A DNA stretch of 64,000 nt, taken from assembly GCA_963662175.1 (NCBI GenBank), contig OY759227.1, positions 9,766,501-9,830,500 of the forward strand, read 5' to 3'. Each line of letters begins with the position of its first letter. Position 1 is the stretch's first letter. The notes beneath the pieces were generated by a model, which was given only the letters and a program-made list of their open reading frames with translations, was not told the DNA's origin and did no database searches. Below are positions 20,441 through 31,702 of the stretch, one piece after another. Position numbers and translations under genes: made by a program. The stretch comes from Aradus depressus. Lineage: Eukaryota > Arthropoda > Insecta > Hemiptera > Aradidae.

Positions 20441-21669
20441 TCTATATAATAAAAATGATTGGCTAACTTTTGCACGGGAGCGGGGGTTGTGGGGGTAGGC
20501 CTTAGTATAAAGATACCGGTAACTCATTTACTAATAATCGGATTGTCATGGAATTTCACATGTCGAATTCTTGAGAGTCAATTTGAAAAATAAAGTGTGT
20601 GACGTCACAAAAGGGAGGGGGGTTGTGGGGGTAGGCGTAAATATAAAGATAGTGATAGGTCTTTAACGGATGATCGGATTGTCATGGAATTTCACATGTA
20701 GTATTCTTAAAGGCCAAATTGAAAAATACGGTACGTGACATCTCAAAATTTTGAACTGGAGGGGGGGTTGTGGGGGTAGGCCTACATATAAAGATAGTGA
20801 TAGGTCTTTAACGGATGATCGGAATGTCATGGAATTTCGCATGTCGAATTCTTGATAGTCAATTTGAAAAATAAAGTGTGTGACGTCACAAAAGGGAGGG
20901 GGGTTGTGGGGGTAGGCATAAATATAAAGATACTGATAGGTCTTTCACGTATGATCGGATTGTCATGGAATTTCACATGTAGTATTCTTAAAGCCCGAAT
21001 TGAAAAATAGGATGTGTGACATCTCAACATTTTGAAAGGGAGGGGGGTTTTGGGAGTAGGCCTTAGCATAAAATAGTTGTAGCTCATTAACGAATGGTCG
21101 GATTGTCATGGAATTTCACATGTAATATTCTTAAAAGACAAAAACAAAAAAAGGATATATGACGTCTCAAAATTGTCAACTGGAGGGGGGAATGGGGAGG
21201 GCAAGCATATACCTAAATAGTAGTTTCAAAAGCAATATTTAAAAATTGGCTGTGTCCCTTTTAGACGGGGATGCATTAATGCTGAATGATTCTCATATGG
21301 AGCTTTCTTAAAGATGGGAAATAGCCCTAATTTTAATAGGACGGGTTTCCTAAGCATGTATTACCTTGAAGGTGCACCGTTGCATGGTAAATAATAGCTC
21401 TCACCAGCGTTCTTAAGCACAAAATACCTAGGGCATCCACTGTTGCAAGGCACATACTAGCTGCGGTGCCCTGCGTTCCTAACTAACTACTATCTGTGTT
21501 GCCCAGCGGTCCTAAGAACTTAATAGCTGGTTGCACGGAGTTGCAAAGAGCATACTATCTAAGGTGCCCGGTGTTCTTAAGTAGGAACTTGCTGTGGTTC
21601 CAAGTAAAAAAAAAAAAAAAAATCCAGTCCAATAGCTTTTGACAGAACGACGTCTGTCGGGTCAGCTAG
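20441..21669 (+). mobile_element. Non-autonomous Helitron (Helitron C, copy 2)
   Basis: Starts TCTATATAATAAAAATGA after A and ends GTCAGCTAG followed by T. A perfect hairpin GACAGA-ACGACG-TCTGTC ends about 10 nt before the terminus, as in canonical Helitrons. The interior matches 516-1720 module by module. This is the better preserved of the two copies. Confidence 0.85.
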
Positions 21670-21873
21670 TATATGAATAAAAATAAAATAAAAAGTTTTA
21701 TAAAATAAAATATACAGTTTTTTGAGAGAGTAAGTACGTATACACAGAGACTGGAGGATTATATTATTGGCGATAAAAGGGGTGAGTATTTGATATTGGT
21801 CTGATCGTTACAATTTCCTTTTTGTCGCGCTCTGTTTATTTCTAGTTGTTCCATTGAGTTGAGTAATGTACAA
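21670..21873 (-). pseudogene. PLE-2 3' end fragment
   Basis: Matches 1721-1920, i.e. the C-terminal codons and 3' end of the PLE-2 GIY-YIG protein on the minus strand. It breaks off at GAGTAATGTA and joins PLE-1 sequence (CAACTTCTAAG). The same left neighbour (Helitron C) shows that 1-1920 and this region are one duplicated block. Confidence 0.7.
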
Positions 21874-22115
21874 CTTCTAAGTTGAGAAACGCGGACATAT
21901 TGTGGAAACTTGTAATAAATAAATAAAACAAACTTATTTTTGAAATATTGTCTATTCCACTAAAGATATATATACATATATAACTACCGGTTTCGGCTTT
22001 ATACCATCGTCAGGTCTAGTTATGAACTAAGTCAGTTTGCAGAGAGCGACCCTTCAAATACATTTCAGGTCAAAGGGTGCTATTAAAACTTGGGAGTCCC
22101 CCGGCTGTACCGTTA
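21874..22115 (-). mobile_element. PLE-1 terminal repeat (pLTR) with start of ORF
   Basis: On the minus strand this contains the PLE-1 terminal region, a hammerhead-like motif (21975-22024), the AATAGACAATATTTCAAAAA stretch and the first ~10 codons of the PLE-1 ORF. It is interrupted on its left end (plus coordinates 22116) by Gypsy-1; the sequence resumes at 28861. Confidence 0.75.
21975..22024 (-). ncRNA. Hammerhead-ribozyme-like motif, PLE-1 (copy 1)
   Basis: Minus strand CTGACGA (22007-22013), TGGTATAAAGCC, GAAA, then ACCGGTA and GTTATATATG. Helix III is the palindrome ACCGGU, which suggests activity as a dimer; helix I is GUU/GAC with an internal loop and an outer CAUA/UAUG pairing. EN+ PLEs are known to carry hammerhead motifs in their terminal repeats. 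Confidence 0.6.
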
Positions 22116-22447
22116 TGTGAAGATTAAAAAAGGGGGTACTCACTACTTGGGAAGATTAAAAAAGACTGTATTTGTAAATAATATAATTTAAGAGAATGTT
22201 AGGTGAATAATAAGAATGACTGTCTTTACTTTAATTTAAGGTATGGTGCTTCACTCACCAAACCGGGATCTTAACTTAATGGTACTTGTTAATTCTATGG
22301 GGTTTCAATAATAACACCAATTAGGCTGTTGAATAACTTCTTAGAGAATGTATTTTAAATGTCAGAACTCATGACAGATAATAAGATATGACAAGAACAG
22401 TTTAACACTTGGAAACATAAACAATAGGAATTCGACTTACGTCCAGA

Positions 22448-22449
<2 letters not shown>

Positions 22450-22498
<49 letters not shown>

Positions 22499-22932
22499 CT
22501 CGGGTGCTCCGGTTAATCACCCGGCCCGTTTTTTCGTCGGGGAATGAGGATACATGACATGGTTATGCTAAATTTATTTGTTGCTGTGGGTGTCTGGGGG
22601 CGACAGCCTCTGGTCCCTTGCGGGACAAACTGGCGCTCCCAGACCCCCTTGTGTTGCGGCTGCCAGATGGCGCCGAGAGAGCTCAGGATCTTGGAGTGGG
22701 GGCTGCTACTACATCGCGGTCGCCGGGGGTAGACATCGGGCCGCAGCCCGTCAATCGCCCCCGGCGCCGGGTCAAGCGGGCTTTTTCTGTTCCCGCCAGG
22801 AGGTGACAAACCGGCCGAACGCCGGATAGTTCGACTCCGTCATCAACTCCGGCAAGCTCAATCCCAGATATGATCCTGTCGCGCGGATCAACTCCACCCT
22901 AGACCTGTCGTACAGCGGGCAATCGAGGACCA
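22450..22932 (-). mobile_element. 5'-truncated non-LTR retrotransposon, recent insertion
   Basis: A run of 49 T (poly-A tail on the minus strand) begins the insertion; identical 13-bp target duplications TTACGTCCAGAAG flank it (22437-22449 and 22933-22945). The other Gypsy-1 LTR shows the empty site. The body is GC-rich, unlike its surroundings, and holds the C-terminus of an R1-type ORF2 plus a 3' UTR. Homogeneous tail and perfect TSD suggest a young insertion. Confidence 0.9.
22772..22932 (-). pseudogene. C-terminus of R1-type ORF2
   Basis: The minus frame reads VMVLDCPLYDRSRVELIR and continues to FGRFVTSWREQKKPA and a stop. C-x-LYD-x-xR is part of the cysteine-containing tail that follows the RT domain in R1/Jockey-group ORF2 proteins. 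Everything upstream was lost by 5' truncation at insertion. It could belong to the same family as the R1 copies at 3220 and 50712, which lack this end, so I cannot test that. Confidence 0.6.
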
Positions 22933-23201
22933 TTACGTCCAGAAGTAGAGAGAGAGCAGTCCACACGTCTGACCAGGTTCCAGAATCTGACCACAACGCA
23001 TCTCCTCATCGGTATTTAACCTTTGAGGAGCGGAAGTGTTTACCTTGGTCAAGATCAAATATCCTGTTTACGGGTCAACACTCTCGATGTCACAATCGCG
23101 GTTCCTTGGCCGAGCCAATCTCAATAAACGGGGAACAAAGATTTGTTTTTCCTGAACTCTTTCGAGTTTTCTGACAAAGTCCCCTTCACCGCCTTCTCAC
23201 A

Positions 23202-26138
23202 TACTTCCCCCTGCAATCCAGAAGTCACGCCCTCGTGACGAGACACAACCGGGAGGAGCTGCCAATCTGCAAAGCGCTGCATACAAAGTTGATGGGATGT
23301 TGTTGTTATTTCTAGAAGTTCGTCTGTAGAGTTCTCGTAGTTTCTCCTCTCTCTTTCTCTGACTAAAGTAAACTCCTAAAGTCCTGATTCCAAGTGTTAA
23401 ATTCATGTTTAGTACAGATAAATATATAAATATAAAGTACAACATATATCGACTACTTTCTGAGAAAAAGAAAATGTAAACTTCAATTTTCATTAACAAA
23501 ACAAAATTATACTTAAAACTTATCAACAAAATAAGAAACAAACTTAATAATGTATATACTGTAAAAGATTTAGTAATATGCTAAGGCGTATAAAACAATG
23601 TTTATATGTATATTCTTTTTTTTTTCAAATGACGTAAATACCAATATATATGTATACAATTTAAAATAAATGAATATTACTAAACAAGTCTATTTGCAAT
23701 AACATAAAAAATCAAAATAGATTGGAAACATATTCCCTTTTTTTTTCCAAACGACGTAACAACCAATATGTATGTATACAATTAAAATAAAAAATAAATA
23801 AGTTTATAAAAAAATCAAAATAGATTGGAGACACATTCCCTTTTTTTTTTGAGATTCTCGCTATAAAATAGTTATAGGTACATCTAATTATACTCCTCTA
23901 TGGGACCAAATAAAAAAATTATTGAATACAACAGAAATGTTTTTATAAACACTTCGAAAAATTCACTCAACGAATCACAAAACAAATCAAAACAAAAACA
24001 AAATATATAGGAGAGAACAATGGACTCTTCTTCCAATATTTACTAATAACAATAAAAAAAATTGAACACAATCAATTATTTAATAAACTATTATTTTGTA
24101 TTCCTATGCAGTCTGCATAATGTTGCTAACGAACAACTAAGACTCTAAATAAATTATTGACAGAAAGAAAAGAGAAAAAAAAACAATATCTATAATAAAG
24201 TTAACCTATTGACTAAACTCCGTTCCATGAGCTATGGGCTGTGTAATGTATTTATTCAACTAAAGTTACACAGAGGCCCTTCTAGGGGCTAACATCATTA
24301 TTGTATTTTCTTTTTGTCTTGTAGATTTAAAATATCTGGCTACCAACATTTCAAAAAAAAATATAGAGAAGCAATAAAGACAATGTATGTTACCTGTATA
24401 TAGCTCATGGAAGGAAGTGATCAAATTCTGGACCTGCCTTTCTCAAGAAAGCGCTAGTCTTCACTCCCTCCACTCAGTTTATGTTTCCATTCAATCTGTT
24501 CCTGTTTCTGTTTTCACACTTTTGTTATTGTAAACTGCATCCTATCTCAACAATATCCTTGACAAACCCAAAACACGGATGTGTCCAGTCAATGAACTCC
24601 AAAATTATTTCTAAATTTCTTATCCCTAACGTGGATTTTGCCTATAATCTCCCTTAATTGAGCTTAAATATCGCAATTATCTCCCAAAAATCTCCCTAAA
24701 TTGCGTCTTATTCTTTATCTCTTTTTTTTTCTCTTAATACAAGTATCTCTCTTAATGTGCGCTTAAATGTCGCATTTGTCTCCCATAAATCTCCCTAAAT
24801 TGCGTCTTATTCTTTATCTCTTTTTTTTTTGTTTTAATATAAGTATCTCCCTTAATTGTGCTAAAATATCGCAATTATCTCCCAAAAATCTCCCTAAATT
24901 GCGTCTTATTCTTTATCTCTCTTTTTTTTTTGTTTTAATATAAGTATCTCCCTTAATTGTGCTAAACTCTTTATCTCTCTTTTTTTTTTCAAATAACTTC
25001 CTTTTATTTATTTATTTATTTTTTTTTTTTTTAAAGGCTCCGTGAACAGGCGACCGCGTTTTCAAAATTAACCGGTGCTTTATCTAACATGAAACCTCAG
25101 CTTCTCGAATTACACTCTTTATATTTTCACCGCACGACTTTTTACGCTAAATTCCTTTATCTCTCTTTTTTTTTCAAATAATTTCCCTTCTTTTTTTTTT
25201 TTTTTTTTTAAGGCTCCGTGAACAGGCGACCGCGTTTTCAAACTCAACCGGTGCTTTATCTAACACGAAACCTCAGCTTCTCGAATTACACTCTTTATAT
25301 TTTCACCGCACGACTTTTTACGCTAAATTCCTTTATCTCTCTTTTTTTTCAAATAATTTCCCTTCTTTTTTTTTTTTTTTTAAGGCTCCGTGAACAGGCG
25401 ACCGCGTTTTCAAACTCAACCGGTGCTTTATCTAACACGAAACCTCAGCTTCTCGAATTACACTCTTTATATTTTCACCGCACGACTTTTTACGCTAAAT
25501 TCCTTTATCTCTCTTTTTTTCAAATAATTTCCCTTCTTTTTTTTTTTTTTTTTAAGGCTCCGTGAACAGGCGACCGCGTTTTCAAACTCAACCGGTGCTT
25601 TATCTAACACGAAGCCTCAGCTTCTCTAATTACTCTCTTTTACTTTTTATATTTTCCACCGCGCGACGTTTTGCGCTAAATTCCTTGTTCTACCAATTAC
25701 TTAACATTTGCGCATAGTATATATATCTTCCAAAAAAAAATTCTCCCATAATTGCGCTTAAATATCTCTATCATCTCTCTCAAAAATCTCCTTAAATTGC
25801 GCACAATATTTATATTTATCATTAAAATCTCCCTTAATTTGTGCTCAATATATATATCCCATATTCACTTTTATTCTCTTTGACGCGTAATTATCTACCT
25901 CTTTTATTTTATTTTTTATTTTTTTTTTTTTTTTAAATATTTTCTTTCTATAGCACAATGTTTGAAATCTTTCTTTTTTCCCTTTTCAATCAAGAAGGTC
26001 ATATCAGAGGACAAGGAGGAAGGGTTCTCCTTGGCGCTGTATGCCTCTTATCCTAACGTGTGCCCCTTCATGCACACCCGGTAGATCGAAAAAGAGAGAA
26101 AGGATAGATACATGGGCTACTTTACTTTAATTTAAACA
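23202..26138. other. Gypsy-1 3' internal region, AT-rich non-coding with tandem repeats
   Basis: About 2.9 kb without a credible gene between the integrase end and the 3' LTR. It contains T-rich tracts, several short blocks reading TCTCCCTAAATTGCGTCTTATTC (about 24680-24910), and the 172-bp array at 24985-25690. An env gene might once have been here, but nothing recognisable remains. Confidence 0.5.
24985..25690. repeat. ~172-bp tandem repeat, four copies
   Basis: AAGGCTCCGTGAACAGGCGA recurs at 25034, 25210, 25382 and 25554 (spacing 176, 172, 172). Each unit also has ACCGGTGCTTTATCTAACA and a variable T-run. The middle copies are nearly identical. Confidence 0.85.
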
Positions 26139-27359
26139 TTATCTGTGGTAGTATTTCTTCATCCTTTTTATATGAAAAACATCGTCCACTAACTTCCCAG
26201 CTTTATAAACCTGAATAACATAATTCAACTTGTTTAGGCGCTTCTGGACAACAAAAGGTCCCTTATATTTCGGCTGTAATTTTCTTGATTTACTCGGATC
26301 AAAACAAAATTATCTTAATAGAACTAGATCGCCCTCTTTAAATTCCACAAAGCTGTGCTTTTTATCGTAATTTTCTTTTTGAATTAGCTGAGGCTTTTTT
26401 AAAATTTCCGGGATTGTTTTTCTTATAACTTGCAACTCCTCTATAGTTTTAATTACGTCCGCCTCATAAGTGTGCGGAACTAGAATGACGTCCAAAGGAA
26501 TCTTAGGCCTATAACCGTGCATCAAGAAAAACGGTTCGTAACCCGTACTTGCTTGTTTAGACGTATTATAAGAGAAGAGAACATTGTCCAAATGTGTGCT
26601 CCAATTATTTATATTTTTATTAACGTAATGTGACAACATTTGAATAAGTGTGTGATTGAATCGTTCTACAATGCCTTGAGCGCATGGGTTAAAAGCCGTA
26701 CTTTTTTTGCGATAAATTCCCAATGCTGCTTTAAATTGTAACAAGGACTTCTCCAAAAAATGTGTCCCTCTGTCTGATGAGACTATACTCGGGACCCCAA
26801 AACGATTTACCATATTCAATAAAAATTTTGCCGTAGATTTGGCATCTGCAGACCTAGTGGCTTTTGCCATGACAAATTTTGTTGTTGTGCAAGTTGCTAC
26901 TATAATGTACTTGTTCCCATGAGAGCTTGTTAATGGCCCCAAGTAATCTATAACTACATGTGAAAAAGGGGTCGTGGATGGAATGATGGGGCTGAGATCC
27001 CCCTGGGGCAAACTTTTTGGAATTTTTTCTCTTTGACATGAGTCACACGATTGTACGTATGTCGTAATTTCGGATAGCATAGAGGGCCAAAAGTAATTAG
27101 TTAGTAATCTACCATAAGTTTTAGCGATACCTAGGTGTCCTAAATCGTCATGGCAAGAGTGCAACAATTCTCTTTTTAAAGAATCAGGCACTAAAATTAA
27201 ATTTCTTCGTTCCTTAGGGGTAAAGTATTTGTAATAAATTATATCGTCGTCCGAATTTAATACATAATTTCGCGATTTACGACGTATTGATTTATCGCCG
27301 AATTCGTTGTCCGTCAAGGCCTGGTAAATTTGTGAACAAAATTTATCTAATTTTTGCAA
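26139..27359 (-). pseudogene. Gypsy-1 integrase with C-terminal chromodomain-like region
   Basis: The zinc-binding HHCC motif (HDDLGHLG..., CDSCQREK) at residues ~70-115 is followed by the catalytic core: Asp in HVVIDYLGPL, Asp in VSSDRGTHF and Glu in GIVERFNHTL. The C-terminal part reads EGDLVLLR and then meets an in-frame TAA at 26310-26312. The same frame continues with RKLQPKYKGPFVVQKRLNK and VDDVFHIKRMKKYYH to a stop at 26139, so this is one nonsense mutation in an otherwise readable domain. Upstream RNase H is lost. Integrase inserts the cDNA into host DNA. Confidence 0.85.
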
Positions 27360-27867
27360 TTTCGCAATATTTATTATTTTTATTTCATTTACCGCTTTAA
27401 GTGCGGACCATCAATTACCGATTTAAAGTTCATAAATCCGTATGATGTCCCGAATGACTTTAAAAAAATCTCATGTACCTACTTAGTTCCGAGCATTACC
27501 CAAAATGAAAAGTATGAAACGATTATTAAAAAAAAATTAAAATGAATCCATTTTATCGAATACAATCTGTGTGATTAGTTAAATGGGGCAGGATACATCC
27601 GCCTTCGTTGCACATTCCCAGATGTCAGCATAGTTATTGTAACCCAGTTTGTCTCATTGACCGACTTGACTTCCCTTCTACACAGAAAATGTTTTCAAAT
27701 AGGTATAATTTTTTTTTTTTTTTTTCATCTCGAATATTTTTTGTTTTCATTGAGAAGCAGTTACCTAACCTTAACTGAATTATAAATATTGTCTATTAAG
27801 GTGTCTGAAGTGTCTATTAAGAACAAAATCCAACCAAAGAAAATAATTGACCTTTTTTTTTTTTTTT
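27360..27867. other. Gypsy-1 internal deletion scar
   Basis: Between the integrase and the Gag remnant only ~500 bp remain, where protease, RT and RNase H would need over 2 kb. Short T/A runs interrupt any frame; a few codons upstream of 27359 (AVNEIKIINIAKLQK) extend the pol frame. Confidence 0.5.
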
Positions 27868-28149
27868 TTAATTACAATATTCTAACGCGTAATCTAATTC
27901 TTGTAAAGAAGTTTTTATGTCTTCTAAATCTAATTGAGCTTTCAGTTGGACCACGTTTTCTACACAATAATCCCTTAATCTTTTACTCAAAATATGTGCA
28001 TTATCTTCCTCAGAAAAAACTATATTTAAAATCTTTAGCAATTCAAGTACCTGTCGCTTTTGTAATGAATAAATCCAACTTGAGTAAAATTGCGTTTTCC
28101 CCTCCTCAGAGGTTGATATGTTCTGAAGGAACGTTTCCCACAATGTCAT
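27868..28149 (-). pseudogene. Gypsy-1 Gag N-terminus (probable)
   Basis: A 93-codon minus frame, MTLWETFLQNISTSEEGKT and onward, starts ~120 bp downstream of the primer site, the expected place for gag. It is rich in Leu and acidic residues with helical character and ends next to a poly-T run (27852-27868), where a length change would break the frame. I recognise no specific domain; the assignment rests on position. Confidence 0.45.
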
Positions 28150-28269
28150 CTATACCCGGAGAGATATGTGAGATAGCAGTCAATAAAAATAGAAATTTAA
28201 TGGTGAAAAATATGAGTTCTGAATTTAATAGTTCTCAAGAAGTTAAAAAAAAACGGCGCCTCCACCACT

Positions 28270-28860
28270 TGTGAAGATTACAAAAAAGGGGTACTCACTA
28301 CTTGTGAAGATTAAAAAAGACTGTATTTGTAAATAATATAATTTAAGAGAATGTTAGGTGAATAATAAGAATGACTGTCTTTACTTTAATTTAAGGTATG
28401 GTGCTTCACTCACCAAACCGGGATCTTAACTTAATGGTACTTGTTAATTCTAGGGGGTTTCAATAATAACACCAATTAGGCTGTTGAATAACTTCTTAGA
28501 GAATGTATTTTAAATGTCAGAACTCATGACAGATAATAAGATATGACAAGAACAGTTTAACACTTGGAAACATAAACAATAGGAATTCGACTTACGTCCA
28601 GAAGTAGAGAGAGAGCAGTCCACACGTCTGACCAGGTTCCAGAATCTGACCACAACGCATCTCCTCATCGGTATTTAACCTTTGAGGAGCGGAAGTGTTT
28701 ACCTTGGTCAAGATCAAATATCCTGTTTACGGGTCAACACTCTCGATGTCACAATCGCGGTTCCTTGGCCGAGCCAATCTCAATAAACGGGGAACAAAGA
28801 TTTGTTTTTCCTGAACTCTTTCGAGTTTTCTGACAAAGTCCCCTTCACCGCCTTCTCACA
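28270..28860 (-). repeat. Gypsy-1 5' LTR
   Basis: 591 bp, TG...CA ends on the minus strand, followed at 28861-28864 by the TSD GTTA. Confidence 0.85.
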
Positions 28861-29010
28861 GTTAGCTAACTCATGAAATATTTCTTAACAAAACCTAGTT
28901 CTAAATTTACATAAAACAATGTCACTAGACTAATACGTGGAAAACAAACACCATTTCGATATAAATGCAAGCATACAGTACCTACATTTTTGTGACAAAG
29001 GTACATTACT
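28861..29010 (-). mobile_element. PLE-1 3' UTR piece joined to a PLE-2 piece
   Basis: 28861-28941 matches PLE-1 3' UTR (29209-29290). At GTGGA/AAAC it switches to the PLE-2 GIY-YIG region (28942-29010), which ends at TTACTCAA where PLE-1 begins. The same PLE-1/PLE-2 junction (TTGAGTAATG) is found in mirror image at 49385. Confidence 0.6.
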
Positions 29011-29070
29011 CAATAAATAAAACAAACTTATTTTTGAAATATTGTCTATTCCACTAAAGATATATATATA

Positions 29071-29120
29071 CATATATAACTACCGGTTTCGGCTTTATAC
29101 CATCGTCAGGTCTAGTTATG
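29071..29120 (-). ncRNA. Hammerhead-ribozyme-like motif, PLE-1 (copy 2)
   Basis: Same 50-nt motif as 21975-22024: CTGACGA (29103-29109), GAAA (29087-29090), palindromic ACCGGT helix III, predicted cleavage after GTA. Confidence 0.6.
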
Positions 29121-29442
29121 AACTAAGTCAGTTTGCAGAGAGCGACCCTTCAAATACATCTCAGGTCAAAGGGTGCTATTAAAACTTGGGAGTCCCCCGG
29201 CTGTACCGTTAGCTAACTCATGAAATATTTCTCAACAAAACCTAGTTCTAAATTTACATAAAACAATGTCACTAGACTAATACGTGGAAAAATAACAAAT
29301 AAATAAGTACAAATACAAGTAAATAATAAAAAATAGAAATAAAATTAATAATAATGTTAAGATTTAGATAACTTGAAACATATATGTGGAACCAAATATT
29401 AATAACAGATAATACAAACATATATGTGGAAACAGAACTGGT

Positions 29443-31591
29443 TTAGGGTGTTAACAAAGGGGAATAGTTGAAATAAATTTGGTCATTCATACAAATGTTC
29501 CTTTTGTTAGCTTTATTTATTTCTAATTGTTCTAAGCTATTAAGTAGCCTGCTTTTTGGGCAATAATGGAGATATTTGATGCCTGTAGATGGGTCGAAAG
29601 TGTGGCTATTGTCAATTATGTGGGTCGCGAATGTAGAACGGTTTCCTCGGTTCTTTATTTCGGCCGTGTGTTCTTTAATTCTTTCCCTAAAACGACGTCC
29701 TGTCTGTCCTCCTTTTCAATTTTATTTATTTTTTTTGTGGGTAGCTATTGTTTTTGGCTATTTCCTTAATAATCTTAAGTTCTTTATCTTTTGATTGTTG
29801 GGTCATTGGAATTGAGTAGGCTCTGTGGAACATGGAATAAAAGGCCGCGTATTTGTAACTGGAAGGACAGTTAGAAGATGGGTGTATTACCGTGTCTGTT
29901 GTAGTCGGTTTTCTGTGAATGCTAAATTCGAATTTCTTGTTATTAATTTTGATCTCCAAGTCCAGAAAATTTATGGTTTGACCTCCTATTTCCAACGTGA
30001 ATTTTATTTTGTTATGGACTTTGTTGACAAAGTCAAAAAATAAGTTAATTTGTCTTTCTGTTCCGTTAAAAAGGTATCAAAATATCGTCCACGTACCGCT
30101 TCCAAAACATGATATTACTGATAAATGGAGACTTCTCTAGAATTTCCCTCTCAATTCTATCCATGAATATATCACCTAACAGGGGAGACAGGCTGGACCC
30201 CATCGCTAGCCCCTCTTTCTGTTTATATAATCCACTATTGAGAAGATGAAATAATTTTGTTCTACGCACGGTTCTAAAAGGTTACAAAGTTCTATTTTTT
30301 CAAAAATGGACCTATTTGAGTTGTTTATTAGGCCCCTAACTAACTCTAGACATTCGGTTACGGGGACATTCGTAAAGAGGTTAGAGACGTCTAATGATAT
30401 TAACTTGGCTCCGTGAGGTACCTTTACATCTCTAATCTTATTGACGAGATCTAATGAATTGATAACGGTGAAAGGTGGCGAAAAATTGATAAAATGCCTT
30501 AATTTTCTATTGACGAATTTCGATAATTTATATGTAGGGGAATTTATGTAAGATACCACCGGTCTAATGGGGGCATCATTTTTGTGAATTTTGGGCAGAC
30601 CAGATAATTTGGGGGGTGAAGGGTTCATTACTATTAGTTTCTGTTCCCACATACCTTTTGTGATTATCGCGGCTTCTGACACAGCTGCTCGGACTTGTTT
30701 TTGGAATAGAGGCGTTGGATCTTTTCTTATTTTCGAAAAACCATTCTCTTGTAGGAAACTGTCCACTTTATTGGTGTAATCCACAAGTTTAATTAGAACC
30801 GTCGTATTTCCTTTGTCCGCTTTCACTGTTAAGATGTCATTCTCTTTGAGTTTTTCACTAAGTTTCTTCAAGAGTTTCTGTTCCGTTCCATTCCTCTCCT
30901 CTCTGTCGCGGAAATTTTTTATTTTTCTCGCGCACAGTGACTTGGCTTCCATCTTGTTACCCTCGCTGAGTATGGCATCCGCCTCGGCGGCCAAACATTC
31001 CAATTCTTCCTTGTTCGTTCTTCTCTTTAAACAATGTTTCAAACCTTTTTCTAGTAAGGTGTTTTCTTCTTTTGAAAGAACCATGCTGGTTAGATTCTCA
31101 ATTCTCTTGTAGAATTTGAAGGTATCTTTCCCTGCTGGTTCTTCGCTTCTGCTTCCTTCTCGTTCTTTCATCTCTATTAACTTCTGTAGTTTTTTTTTCT
31201 GAACTTCAGTTTTCTCCTGAGCAATGTCCCATACCTTACATCTGACGTTGTCTTCAATCAGGGCCCACTCTATGTTAGTGTACTGTGAACAAATTACTTG
31301 TCTTAAATAGTAGAGAGCTGAACCTAACTCGTCTCTCGCCTTGAACCATCTTCTTACTTCACTCCTCAGCCAGTGTCTTTCCGCCATCCTTATAGCCTCT
31401 TCAGCTCGGGGGTTTCCATTTTTCTTACTGATAAAGATGTATTTTGGTAACACGTTATACTTGATGCACTGTTGATTGAACCAAATGTTCCTATTCGCCT
31501 TTGCAAACTTAACACTTAATTTACTAAACTTTACCGCGTTAACCGCCCGACTCGCACTATTAACAACTTCTAAGTTGAGAAACGCGGACAT
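29443..31591 (-). pseudogene. PLE-1 RT and GIY-YIG endonuclease, left copy (frameshifted, deleted)
   Basis: Start chosen at the ATG at 31591 (MSAFLNLEVVNSAS). The N-terminal region is followed by the PLE RT: ADKGNTTVLI, SGLPKIHKNDAPIRPVVS, motif A LISLDVSNLFTNVP, motif B EGLAMGSSLSPLLGD and motif C RYVDDIL. The frame shifts between LLEPCVEQN and NSGLYKQKEG, and again in a T-run just after YVDDIL; both lesions are shared with the right copy. This copy additionally lacks about 270 bp covering the linker and the GVY...YIG start of the endonuclease (near 29710). PLE RT resembles telomerase RT; none of these copies can be active. Confidence 0.85.
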
Positions 31592-31664
31592 ATTGTGGAA
31601 ACTTGTAATAAATAAATAAAACAAACTTATTTTTGAAATATTGTCTATTCCACTAAAGATATAT

Positions 31665-31673
<9 letters not shown>

Positions 31674-31698
<25 letters not shown>

Positions 31699-31702
31699 CT
31701 AA

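Larger units (their letters stand above)
22116..23201 (-). repeat. Gypsy-1 3' LTR, split by an insertion
   Basis: Matches 28270-28860 outside the insertion at 22450-22932 and its duplicated 13-bp target. Confidence 0.85.
22116..28860 (-). mobile_element. Ty3/Gypsy element Gypsy-1, degenerate
   Basis: LTRs of about 591 bp (28270-28860, and 22116-23201 split by a non-LTR insertion) read TGTGAGAAGG...CTTCACA on the minus strand. The 4-bp TSD GTTA lies at 22112-22115 and 28861-28864, and the empty site CCGTTAGCTAAC is seen in PLE-1 at about 29207. A polypurine tract (CAGGGGGAAG) sits before the 3' LTR at 23202-23212, and a TGG-initial primer site follows the 5' LTR (plus strand near 28250-28267). 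Coding remnants: Gag N-terminus and integrase. Protease and RT are gone. Confidence 0.85.
29011..31680 (-). mobile_element. Penelope-like element PLE-1, left copy
   Basis: Minus-oriented EN+ PLE with ORF remnants (29443-31591), 3' UTR and a terminal repeat containing the hammerhead-like motif at 29071-29120. Its 5' end runs into ATCTAAAGATATA and a (TA)n tract. With the plus-oriented copy at 46470-49385 it forms the arms of a large inverted duplication. Confidence 0.85.

Noticed and set aside
20181..20498. 105-codon frame with 'FGCHLCHLLTVSFYSVF' repeats
   Set aside because: Translation of the Helitron B direct repeats; interrupted at random and absent as a frame in copy 1.
25218..25565. 115-codon hydrophobic frame
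   Set aside because: Translation of two units of the 172-bp array with T-runs giving Phe; no start context or family.
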